Assembly: GCA_904420175.1 (NCBI GenBank)
Contig: CAJFUF010000034.1
Location: 1 to 39,967 of the forward strand
DNA: 39,967 nucleotides
Origin: Candidatus Schneewindia gallinarum
GTDB taxonomy: Bacteria > Bacillota > Clostridia > Oscillospirales > Ruminococcaceae
Direction: 5' to 3'
Shown: positions 1 through 6,163 of the stretch, piece after piece
Layout: each line of letters starts with the position of its first letter
How positions within the stretch are numbered: the first letter of the stretch is position 1
Translations under genes and position numbers: made by a program
The notes under the pieces: generated by a model
What the model saw: the letters and a program-made list of their open reading frames with translations, nothing else
The model's database searches: none
Told to the model about the DNA's origin: nothing

Positions 1-186
1 AGGCACGTCCGAGTGCATTAAGTCCTTAAGCATCAGGGCGTTTTTCGTGGCGTTTTCAAGGGTGGTGTTGCCCGCCACGGTGGTAATACCCACAAGGTCG
101 ATGGCGGGGTTCCCCTCCGCCAGCAGGATAGCCATGGCGTCGTCATGGCCGGGATCACCGTCGTAAATCACTTTTTTCTGTTCCAT
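1..186 (-). CDS. Inosine-uridine type nucleoside hydrolase, N-terminal part (runs off the left edge)
   Basis: Only the first 62 codons are in the window. They read from an ATG at 186 behind a GGAGGAC ribosome site at 190-196. Residues 9-16 are DGDPGHDD, a variant of the DTDPGxDD calcium-binding motif that opens the nucleoside hydrolase fold. It is followed by an AMAILLA helix and VGITTVAGNTT, both typical of the family. These enzymes cleave the N-glycosidic bond of ribonucleosides to give ribose and free base. The gene is divergent from a Crp/Fnr-type regulator starting at 303. Substrate preference cannot be told from the N-terminus. Family assignment is secure; the specific name is not. Confidence 0.85.
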   Translation of the reverse strand, partial: MEQKKVIYDGDPGHDDAMAILLAEGNPAIDLVGITTVAGNTTLENATKNALMLKDLMHSDVP

Positions 187-226
187 AGAAGTCCTCCAAA
201 GTAAAATGACAGTTCAGCGAGCACTC

Positions 227-263
227 TGCTTGACTATTATTATATTTTAAAGTATCCTATAAA
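227..263 (+). promoter_or_regulatory. Promoter of the first Crp-like regulator, copy A of a duplicated promoter block
   Basis: TTGACT at 230-235 and TATCCT at 253-258 are 17 bp apart and point towards the regulator at 303. The 37 bp block recurs at 2235-2272 with a single T indel. On the minus strand the same block holds a TATAAT (239-244), which may be the -10 of the divergent nucleoside hydrolase, although no good -35 accompanies it. A short palindrome GACATATGTC (270-279) follows and is not conserved in the second copy. Confidence 0.6.
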
Positions 264-302
264 AAGTAAGACATATGTCAGGGTTTTGGAGGGAAATTTA
301 TT

Positions 303-965
303 ATGAAACGCTTCCCAGTCGGTCCGGGCAACCCGCTTCCGCCCCTGTGGGAAAACTATTCCTTTCAGTCGGTTTTTGTCGCGGTGTTTGAAAAGGGGGA
401 ATTTTTGTGCATACAGGATCAGCCCCTTGAGTATATATTTCTGCTCCAATCCGGAAAGGTAAGGGCCTGCATTCTCGGGCCGGACGGGAAAAACCTGCTG
501 ATTAACTTTTACTCCAAGGGAAGCTTAATTGGGGATGTGGAGGCGATTTTGCTTCAGCCGGAAGCGGTGGTCAGCATCCAGGCGATAAACAGGGTGACCT
601 GCTACGCCGTACCGATAGAGGAGTTTGTCAAAACGGCGGAAGTTATGCCGGAACTGATGAACCATATGGCCATTTTACTGGCGGGACGGGCGAAAAGAAG
701 CATCCGGAACACCTCGGTGAATATTTTAAGCACGTTGGAAACGCGCCTTTGCGCATATATCAGCCAGACGCAGCATGACGGCTTTTTTAAGGAGAACCTC
801 GCCGCTCTAAGCGAGCTGCTGGGAACCAGCTACCGGCATTTGTTCCGAACCCTGCGAAGCCTTTGCGAAAAGGGTATTTTGCAAAAAAACGGGCATAGCT
901 ATCAAATATTGGACATGGAGGCGCTGTCCAAAGCGGCAGGCGGTATGTACCGTATTGCACCATAA
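303..965 (+). CDS. Crp/Fnr-family transcriptional regulator (paralogue 1)
   Basis: A 220-residue protein with the two-domain Crp layout. An N-terminal cyclic-nucleotide-binding-like beta roll (about residues 20-130, with KGEFLCIQDQPLEYIFLLQSG) is followed by a dimerisation helix and a C-terminal winged helix (about 165-210, LAALSELLGTSYRHLFRTL). No FNR-type cysteine cluster is visible, so the effector is unknown. The ATG at 303 has a TTTGGAGGG ribosome site. It is clearly paralogous to the regulator at 2309; the two end in DMEALSKAAGGMYR and share 35 identical bases there. It is divergent from the nucleoside hydrolase and convergent with the BMP lipoprotein gene. Regulation of the adjacent nucleoside genes is an inference from this arrangement. 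Confidence 0.9.
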   Translation: MKRFPVGPGNPLPPLWENYSFQSVFVAVFEKGEFLCIQDQPLEYIFLLQSGKVRACILGPDGKNLLINFYSKGSLIGDVEAILLQPEAVVSIQAINRVTCYAVPIEEFVKTAEVMPELMNHMAILLAGRAKRSIRNTSVNILSTLETRLCAYISQTQHDGFFKENLAALSELLGTSYRHLFRTLRSLCEKGILQKNGHSYQILDMEALSKAAGGMYRIAP

Positions 966-972
966 AGGCAAA

Positions 973-1009
973 AAACAGGAGCAGCGGTCAAAAACCGCTG
1001 CTCCTGTTT
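973..1009. terminator. Bidirectional intrinsic terminator between the first regulator and the BMP gene
   Basis: A perfect 16-bp inverted repeat (973-988 and 994-1009, starting AAACAGGAGCAGCGGT) with a 5-base loop lies between two converging genes. A-rich flank on one side and T/A-rich flank on the other let it serve both strands. Confidence 0.8.
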
Positions 1010-1018
1010 AAAAATCAC

Positions 1019-2146
1019 CTAGGGCCTGAAGGTGTTTGCAAATTCCTGCTGTTCCTCCAGCGTATGGCCAAAGGCAGTGCCGACCGTGACTTTGCCGGAG
1101 GCGACGTCCTCCTTCACCTGTGCATACTCTTCCAACAGGCTTTCATCCAGCTCAAGGAACGCGCCGGATTCCGCCGGGCCCACCGCGTCCTCAGAGATGC
1201 CGAGGGTGACATTGGTGCCCCACTCCAGGGTGCCTTCCACCTCTTTGTCATAGGCCCACACCAAGGAGTTACCAACGTTTTTAATCATGGAGGTCAGGAT
1301 AATACCGGCGATTTCCGACTTTCCAGCCGCCTCATACTCAGCATATTGGTCGGAGTCGACGCCAATGCCCCATACCTTGCCGCCGCCGTTTTCGGCGATG
1401 GCCTCAAACATCCCGGCGCCCGCACCGCCGGCGATGTGGAACAGGATATCTGCCCCCTGGCTCATGGCGTCATTGGCCAGCTCCTTGGCCTTGGCCACAT
1501 TTTCACCGTCCCCAATAAAGGAAGTAATCACCCGGATATCATCCCGTGCGGCTTTGGCCCCCTCCAGATAGCCGTAGATGAAATCCCAGATTACGTCAAT
1601 TTCCGACATGCCCAGCTGGGCAAGAATGCCGGTTTTTGTAATTTTACCGGAAAGCCAGCCGACCAGATAGGAACCCTCGTTCTGCTTATACTGGATGGAG
1701 AACGCATTGGCGTACGGGCCGTTTCCCCCGTCCTGGATGGACGCGTCATAATGGATAAACTTCTGATTTGGGAACGCCTCAATCACGGCCTGCGCATTTT
1801 CTACATTGTTGTATGTGCCGGAGACAATAAGACCGTATTTGCCGGACTCGGCAAACTCGGTCAGGGCCGGGATTCCTTTTGTCAAATCCTGCTTCATTTC
1901 AAAATAAGTAATGTCCACGCCGTATTTCTCTTTTATTTCGTTCAGCCCTCTCCAGCAGGAGTCGTCGAAGGACTTGTCGCCAAGTGCAGTGGTGAGCAAA
2001 GTTGCCACATTACCGGCATTGCCCGTATTTCCGGAAGTAGAATCCGAACTGGAGCTGGTTCCGCCGTCTCCGCCGCCGCATCCGGCAAGGACGATGGACG
2101 TTAGAATTACGGTGCAGAGAAGAAGCGCCAAAATCTTTTTCGTCAT
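1019..2146 (-). CDS. BMP-family ABC transporter substrate-binding lipoprotein (nucleoside/purine type)
   Basis: A 375-residue exported lipoprotein. Lys-rich N-terminus, hydrophobic stretch, then lipobox LAGC with the lipidated Cys at position 23 and a Gly/Ser-rich linker. The rest matches the BmpA/PnrA (Med) family: TTALGDKSFDDSCWRGL near the mature N-terminus, then FPNQKFIHYD, YLVGWLSG, HIAGGAGAGMFEA and WGIGVDSDQY. Characterised members (PnrA, BmpD, RnsB) bind nucleosides and feed an ABC importer. No permease or ATPase gene is present here, so the importer must be encoded elsewhere, possibly beyond the left edge. The start has an AGGAGG site at 2156-2161. It is divergent from the second Crp-like regulator. 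Ligand is inferred from family and from the nearby nucleoside hydrolase. Confidence 0.88.
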   Translation of the reverse strand: MTKKILALLLCTVILTSIVLAGCGGGDGGTSSSSDSTSGNTGNAGNVATLLTTALGDKSFDDSCWRGLNEIKEKYGVDITYFEMKQDLTKGIPALTEFAESGKYGLIVSGTYNNVENAQAVIEAFPNQKFIHYDASIQDGGNGPYANAFSIQYKQNEGSYLVGWLSGKITKTGILAQLGMSEIDVIWDFIYGYLEGAKAARDDIRVITSFIGDGENVAKAKELANDAMSQGADILFHIAGGAGAGMFEAIAENGGGKVWGIGVDSDQYAEYEAAGKSEIAGIILTSMIKNVGNSLVWAYDKEVEGTLEWGTNVTLGISEDAVGPAESGAFLELDESLLEEYAQVKEDVASGKVTVGTAFGHTLEEQQEFANTFRP

Positions 2147-2172
2147 AAACTTTTACCTCCTTTTAATCTGCT

Positions 2173-2231
2173 GTCCCGTGCGGGGCAGTTGATCACGGGC
2201 CCGCCTGCGCGGCCCTGTGTCCGGACGGGAC
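2173..2231 (-). promoter_or_regulatory. GC-rich potential stem-loop leader of the BMP lipoprotein gene
   Basis: If transcription starts in the AT-rich block at 2235-2272, the BMP mRNA would carry about 85 leader bases. They contain an outer inverted repeat GTCCCGT (2173-2179) / ACGGGAC (2225-2231) and smaller GC-rich inverted repeats inside it. It matches no riboswitch consensus I recognise. It may be an attenuator, an mRNA-stabilising fold or simply GC-rich sequence. Confidence 0.3.
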
Positions 2232-2234
2232 GCT

Positions 2235-2272
2235 TGCTTGACTATTATTATATTTTTAAAGTATCCTATAAA
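2235..2272. repeat. Copy B of the duplicated promoter block
   Basis: These 38 bases match 227-263 except for one extra T. The similarity continues more loosely to the ribosome site (TTTTGGAGG in both). Both copies sit between a Crp-like regulator and a divergent nucleoside-related gene, so the block probably carries shared promoters or an operator. Confidence 0.8.
2238..2267 (+). promoter_or_regulatory. Promoter of the second Crp-like regulator
   Basis: TTGACT (2238-2243) and TATCCT (2262-2267) are separated by 18 bp. This is the counterpart of the promoter at 230-258, where the spacing is 17 bp. Confidence 0.55.
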
Positions 2273-2308
2273 GTAGGAGATCTATCATAGTTTTGGAGGA
2301 AAATTTCG

Positions 2309-2962
2309 GTGGAACGATTTTCGCTAGGGAAAAAGGAGGCGGGCCCGCCGCAATGGGAAAGCTACCGCTTTGAATCCCTGTTTATTGCAAAGTTTAAAAA
2401 AGGGGAATTTTTATTTGTAGAAGGTCAGCCGATAGAGAATGTGTTTCTTATTAAATCCGGGAAAACAAAAGTATTCCTCACCGGAGTGGAGGGAAGAACC
2501 CTGCTGGTCTGTTTCCGCGCAGAAAATTCCCTGCTGGGCGAGGTGGAGATGATTCTTCATTCCAGCGCCATGTCCAGTATTCAGGCGGTGACGGAGGTGG
2601 TCTGCTATGCCGTCTCTAAAGAGGAGTTTTTGAAAACAGCCATGCGCAGGTCGGAGCTGATGGGCCAGATTGCATGGCAGCTGGCCGAACGGACCAGGAC
2701 GAACACCTACAACATGTCCGCCAATATTTTGTATGGTTTGGAAATGCGTCTTTGCGCCTATATCGAGCAGACACAGAACGAAGGCCTTTTTGTGGATAAT
2801 CTTTCTGCGCTGAGCGACCTGCTGGGCACCAGTTACCGGCATCTCCATCATACCCTTCACCTTCTCTGTGAAAAGGGGATTTTACAAAAACATGAAAAAG
2901 GCTACCGCATTTTGGACATGGAGGCGCTGTCCAAAGCGGCAGGCGGCATGTACCGGCTGTAA
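2309..2962 (+). CDS. Crp/Fnr-family transcriptional regulator (paralogue 2)
   Basis: A 217-residue protein starting with GTG behind TTTTGGAGGA. It has the same order as paralogue 1: a beta-roll sensor domain (KGEFLFVEGQPIENVFLIKSG), a central helix (ANILYGLEMRLCAYIEQTQ) and a winged helix (LSALSDLLGTSYRHLHHTL). The recognition-helix core GTSYRHL is identical in the two, so they may bind the same DNA sites. The sensor halves have diverged more, which would fit different effectors on a shared operator. It is divergent from the BMP lipoprotein gene and converges on a third Crp-like gene. Confidence 0.9.
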   Translation: MERFSLGKKEAGPPQWESYRFESLFIAKFKKGEFLFVEGQPIENVFLIKSGKTKVFLTGVEGRTLLVCFRAENSLLGEVEMILHSSAMSSIQAVTEVVCYAVSKEEFLKTAMRRSELMGQIAWQLAERTRTNTYNMSANILYGLEMRLCAYIEQTQNEGLFVDNLSALSDLLGTSYRHLHHTLHLLCEKGILQKHEKGYRILDMEALSKAAGGMYRL

Positions 2963-2967
2963 AACAA

Positions 2968-3005
2968 ACCGGCAGTCTGCGGACGAGAGTCCGCAGACTG
3001 CCGGT
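2968..3005. terminator. Bidirectional intrinsic terminator
   Basis: A perfect 17-bp inverted repeat (2968-2984 and 2989-3005, starting ACCGGCAGTCTGCGGAC) with loop GAGA lies between convergent regulator genes. The T-tracts are poor, so the hairpin assignment is firmer than the termination efficiency. Confidence 0.65.
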
Positions 3006-3007
3006 CT

Positions 3008-3648
3008 CTATTTCAGCAGCGCCGCGCGCCGCAGCCCCCGGCTGTCGGTAATGAAATCGTGCTGGCCGGATTTTTTTAACAGCCCCCGGCGGCGCAATTC
3101 CCCCATCAGCGCAGCCACCCGTCGTTTGCTGGCCCCCAAATAGGCGGCCGCCTCACTGTCGGGACAGCGGTACAGGCCGTCTGTTTCAGTTTCAAGGATA
3201 TACTCTGCAAGGCGCGCGGCCAGCGGGACGGTTTGCATCCGCATCAGCTTCCGGGACAACAGCACCGTTCTTTCGGAGAGGTACCGGCACAGGAATTGCA
3301 GGAACTGCAAATCCTGCCTAAGGCAAAGCCGGATTTCCTCTGTATGAAAGCAGTAGCCGAAGCAGTCTGTAAAGGCGGTTACTTCACTTGCCACAGGCTG
3401 GACGGACAGCAGTTCAAGTTCGCCAAAAAAGGCGGGCGCGGGAAGAATGCAGAACACTGCATGCCGCCCCTCCAGCCCGTTTGCACCGAGTGCGGCGCGC
3501 CCCTGCGCGATATAGTAGCAGCGATCCGGCTCGCGGCCTTCCCAATAGATCAGTTCCCCTTTTTGGAAGCGCACTGGCTCTGCCTGCGGGACACCGCCAG
3601 AAAACAGCCTGCTTAGGCCTTCGTCGAGGCACCTGTTTTTTTCCGACA
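3008..3648 (-). CDS. Crp/Fnr-family transcriptional regulator (third, more distant)
   Basis: About 212 residues. The sensor domain contains FQKGELIYWEGREPDRCYYIAQG and the C-terminal winged helix contains SEAAAYLGASKRRVAALMGELRRRG. I prefer the ATG at 3648, which has GGTGG five bases upstream; a GTG at 3658 would also work but sits inside that ribosome site. It is clearly less similar to the other two Crp-like proteins than they are to each other, and it lacks their common promoter block. It is divergent from the TrpF-like gene at 3781, with superimposed promoters, so it is a natural candidate regulator of that gene. Effector unknown. Confidence 0.85.
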
Positions 3649-3690
3649 TTGGTTCCACCCACCTTTTTAAAAGATGAAATAGTTCCTTTT

Positions 3691-3720
3691 ATTGTACCGC
3701 GGCTTTCTGTAAAATACAAT
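3691..3720. promoter_or_regulatory. Face-to-face superimposed divergent promoters
   Basis: The plus strand reads TTGTAC (3692-3697), 17 bp, TACAAT (3715-3720). The minus strand reads TTGTAT (3719-3714), 17 bp, TACAAT (3696-3691). The -35 of each promoter therefore covers the -10 of the other, bounded by the inverted repeat ATTGTA/TACAAT. Plus drives the TrpF-like gene and minus drives the third Crp-like gene. RNA polymerase could occupy only one at a time. Confidence 0.65.
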
Positions 3721-3780
3721 CACCGGGCGGTGCAGAGCCGTGGCTTCGGTAATTTGATGAACAGGATGGGTTGGAGAAAT

Positions 3781-4479
3781 ATGATTACACAGGTTTTTGC
3801 CATGCAAAATGCAGAGGAAGCCCTGAAAACCATTGAGGCGGGCGCGGATTATATCGGCTTTGCCCCTATTTTACAGGGGGAGGGACGGCCCGATCACAAG
3901 ACGGAGATTCCCGACAGCGTCGCACGGGAAATTATGAGGGCGACCGAGGGGAAAGCGGTGCGGATTGCCCTTTCCGTCGGGGACAATGGGGAGGAGTTCC
4001 TTGAACTTGCCCGCCGGTACCGTCCGGAGATTGTGCACATCTCCGGTTCCGGATTTGAGACCAGCCGGGAATTTTATCAGCGGTTTAAGTCGCTGTTTCC
4101 GGAAATCCGGCTTTTGCAGGCCATTCAGGTGGACGGCTGGCAGGCGGTGGAACGGGCGCAGCGGCTGGCCCAGTATGCAGATATGCTGATTCTCGACTCC
4201 GCCGCGCCGGGGAATGGGCGGGTTATCGGGGCCAGCGGGCTGGTTCACGACCGCGCTGTTGACAGGGAAATTGTCAGGACGGTACCCATACCGGTTGTTG
4301 TGGCGGGAGGACTTGATGAAACCAATGTGGAACAGGTCGTCCGGGAGGTTCGGCCTTTTGGCGTGGACACGCTCAGCAAAACCAACCGCTGGGAAAATGG
4401 CTGTAAAACAAATTTTAAGGATTTTGAAAAGGTGCGCCTGTTCTGCCAGCGGGCCAAAAGCGCCGCGGCACAATTGTAG
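3781..4479 (+). CDS. TrpF-like (phosphoribosylanthranilate isomerase family) barrel protein with altered active site
   Basis: A 232-residue protein starting at the ATG preceded by TTGGAGAAAT; an in-frame ATG at 3757 lacks a ribosome site. The overall pattern is TrpF: AEEALKTIEAGADYIGF near the N-terminus, LILDS in the middle (the Asp corresponding to the catalytic acid), VVAGGLDETNVEQVV, then FGVDTLSKTN and FKDFEKVRLF at the C-terminal phosphate-binding end. The canonical KICG near the N-terminus, with the catalytic Cys, is replaced by QVFA. No other tryptophan gene is present and the context is nucleoside-related, so ordinary PRAI activity is doubtful. A related isomerisation of a phosphoribosyl or ribosyl compound is possible but unproven. 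Confidence 0.75.
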   Translation: MITQVFAMQNAEEALKTIEAGADYIGFAPILQGEGRPDHKTEIPDSVAREIMRATEGKAVRIALSVGDNGEEFLELARRYRPEIVHISGSGFETSREFYQRFKSLFPEIRLLQAIQVDGWQAVERAQRLAQYADMLILDSAAPGNGRVIGASGLVHDRAVDREIVRTVPIPVVVAGGLDETNVEQVVREVRPFGVDTLSKTNRWENGCKTNFKDFEKVRLFCQRAKSAAAQL

Positions 4480-4538
4480 CCGGATAGGCAGAAAACCGCC
4501 TGTGTTTACAGTTTATTTAAGTTTCCCCTAAAAAGCTG

Positions 4539-4547
4539 TGGTATACT
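4539..4547 (+). promoter_or_regulatory. Extended -10 promoter before the CPBP protease
   Basis: TGG-TATACT (4539-4547) is an extended -10 about 30 bp before the coding start. No good -35 is seen at 17 bp. Confidence 0.45.
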
Positions 4548-4575
4548 AGATACAAAACCATGGACGGGAAAGGCG

Positions 4576-5661
4576 GTGAGGCAGTTGGACGAGCAGGAAA
4601 TTTTTGAAAGCGGTTCCCGGAATGAGCGGGACATGGTGCTGGGGGACGATGCGGACTATGCGTTTTCTCCCCAAATGGGCTTTTTAAAAATTGATAGACA
4701 GCGAATGGAGCGGGAGCGGATTATGCGCCTTGGCGACGTGCTGGGGATGTTTCTGCTTGTGTACCTGCTTCTGCGCATGTTCAGCGGCGGCAGCTTCCAA
4801 CTGTTTCAGAACCTGCTAAGCCGGATTGCAGGGGGTAATATGCCCGCGGAGGTGCAGTACGTCCTGTCCTGGCTGTTTTACATGGTCCTGACAAGCGGGG
4901 TGCTGCTGATCCCGTTTTTTGTCTATGCGGCCTATCTGCGGATGCCGGCCAGGGTGGCGGTGCCGCTGCGGCGGCCGCGCATTTCACTGACGGTGCTGGG
5001 CGCGCTGGTGACTGCCAGTGTGTCCTTTATGGTGTCGCTGGCAGTCAGCCTGATGACCGGTGCGCTGAAACAGTGGACGGGTGTTGTCGTCAGCATTCCG
5101 TCTGTTACACTGGGCAGCGACCCTGTCTACTTTTTGCTGCACATCCTGCAGCTTGTGGTTGTGCCCGCCGTCACGGAGGAACTGGTGTTCCGCGGCGTGA
5201 TTATGCAGTCGCTGCGCCAGTTCTCCGACTGGTTTGCGCTGCTGGTCTCCTCCATGCTGTTTGCGCTGATTCATCCAAGTGTGGCAAACCTCCCGCATGC
5301 CTTTATTTCCGGTATGCTTATCGGCTATTTTGTGCTGCGCACCGGCTCCATTTTTACCGGCATGTTCATTCACGGCTTCTATAATCTACTGAGTGTGCTG
5401 CTGGAGCTGCTGCTGAGAAATGTCTCCGGCAGCCTCAGCACCGTGGCCTATTTCGGGGTGCTTGTGCTGCTGATGATCCTCGGCCTTGCCGCGCTGGTGA
5501 CACTGGCCAAAAATTATGACGACCTGTTTGTACTGAACCGGCGGAAGGGCGCGCAGCTCAGCACCTCCGCCCAGTTCCTGACCCTGTTGAAAAGCCCGCC
5601 GTTTTTCCTTGCATGCGGCACCCTGCTGTGCACCATGCTCAGCTATGTTCATCTGGTTTAA
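4576..5661 (+). CDS. CPBP-family intramembrane metalloprotease (CAAX protease-like)
   Basis: A 361-residue integral membrane protein with a charged cytoplasmic N-terminus of about 50 residues and roughly eight hydrophobic segments. The catalytic signature is present: EELVFRG (E201, E202, R206), HPSVANLPHAF (H233) and FIHGFYN (H266, N270). These are the EExxxR and HxxxN motifs of the type II CAAX/Abi family. Bacterial members are linked to peptide maturation or bacteriocin self-immunity, but most, this one included, have no known substrate. The start is uncertain: GTG at 4576 is used here, with an in-frame TTG at 4585 possible. tadA follows after 12 bp, so the two are probably co-transcribed. 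Confidence 0.85.
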   Translation: MRQLDEQEIFESGSRNERDMVLGDDADYAFSPQMGFLKIDRQRMERERIMRLGDVLGMFLLVYLLLRMFSGGSFQLFQNLLSRIAGGNMPAEVQYVLSWLFYMVLTSGVLLIPFFVYAAYLRMPARVAVPLRRPRISLTVLGALVTASVSFMVSLAVSLMTGALKQWTGVVVSIPSVTLGSDPVYFLLHILQLVVVPAVTEELVFRGVIMQSLRQFSDWFALLVSSMLFALIHPSVANLPHAFISGMLIGYFVLRTGSIFTGMFIHGFYNLLSVLLELLLRNVSGSLSTVAYFGVLVLLMILGLAALVTLAKNYDDLFVLNRRKGAQLSTSAQFLTLLKSPPFFLACGTLLCTMLSYVHLV

Positions 5662-5673
5662 GGGGGACGGCGT

Positions 5674-6129
5674 ATGAAATGGACACAGGAACAGTTTATG
5701 CGCCTTGCCCTTGAGGAAGCGGCGCTGGCGGCGGCCGAGGGGGAGATTCCCGTGGGCGCCGTGGTGGAGAAGGACGGAGAAGTAGTGGGCCGCGGGCACA
5801 ACCGCAGGGAGCGGGACTGCGACCCCACTGCGCACGCGGAAATTGACGCCATGCGGGACGCGGCGAAAAATTTAGGCGATTGGCGGCTGACAGGCTGCAC
5901 GCTGTATGTCACGCTGGAGCCGTGCGCCATGTGCACGGGGGCGGCAATCGGCGCGCGCATAGCAAAAATTGTGTATGGCGCGGCGGATGCGGAGCGGGGC
6001 ACCTGCGGCTCTGTTGCAAACCTGTGCCACATGCCCTTTGGCGGGCAGGCGCCGCTGGTACAGGCCGGGGTGGAGGAACAGGCCTGCCGCCGGATGCTGC
6101 AGGCGTTTTTTGAAAAGCTCAGAACATAG
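5674..6129 (+). CDS. tadA: tRNA-specific adenosine deaminase
   Basis: A 151-residue cytidine-deaminase-fold enzyme that converts the wobble adenosine of tRNA-Arg(ACG) to inosine. The zinc site is intact: HAE at 54-56 (H54, catalytic E56) and PCAMC at 83-87 (C84, C87). The TadA-like ARIAKIVYGAAD and GSVANL segments follow. The ATG at 5674 lies behind GGGGGACGGCGT, 12 bp after the CPBP stop. Length and motifs match the family; nothing is unusual. Confidence 0.93.
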   Translation: MKWTQEQFMRLALEEAALAAAEGEIPVGAVVEKDGEVVGRGHNRRERDCDPTAHAEIDAMRDAAKNLGDWRLTGCTLYVTLEPCAMCTGAAIGARIAKIVYGAADAERGTCGSVANLCHMPFGGQAPLVQAGVEEQACRRMLQAFFEKLRT

Positions 6130-6130
6130 G

Positions 6131-6163
6131 AACAGGCCTGAAGCCGATGGCTTCGGGCCTGTT
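6131..6163. terminator. Intrinsic terminator between tadA and tex
   Basis: A 15-bp stem (6131-6145 and 6149-6163) with one G-T pair and loop GAT, then TTTT, downstream of tadA. It abuts the stop codon of the converging tex gene. Confidence 0.75.

Noticed and set aside
270-279. GACATATGTC palindrome as the operator of the Crp-like regulators
   Set aside because: It is not conserved in the second copy of the promoter region, where the rest of the block is.
3388-3780. N-terminal extension of the TrpF-like open frame across the third regulator gene
   Set aside because: It overlaps the opposite-strand regulator and both promoters; the ATG at 3781 has the ribosome site and gives the family's normal start.
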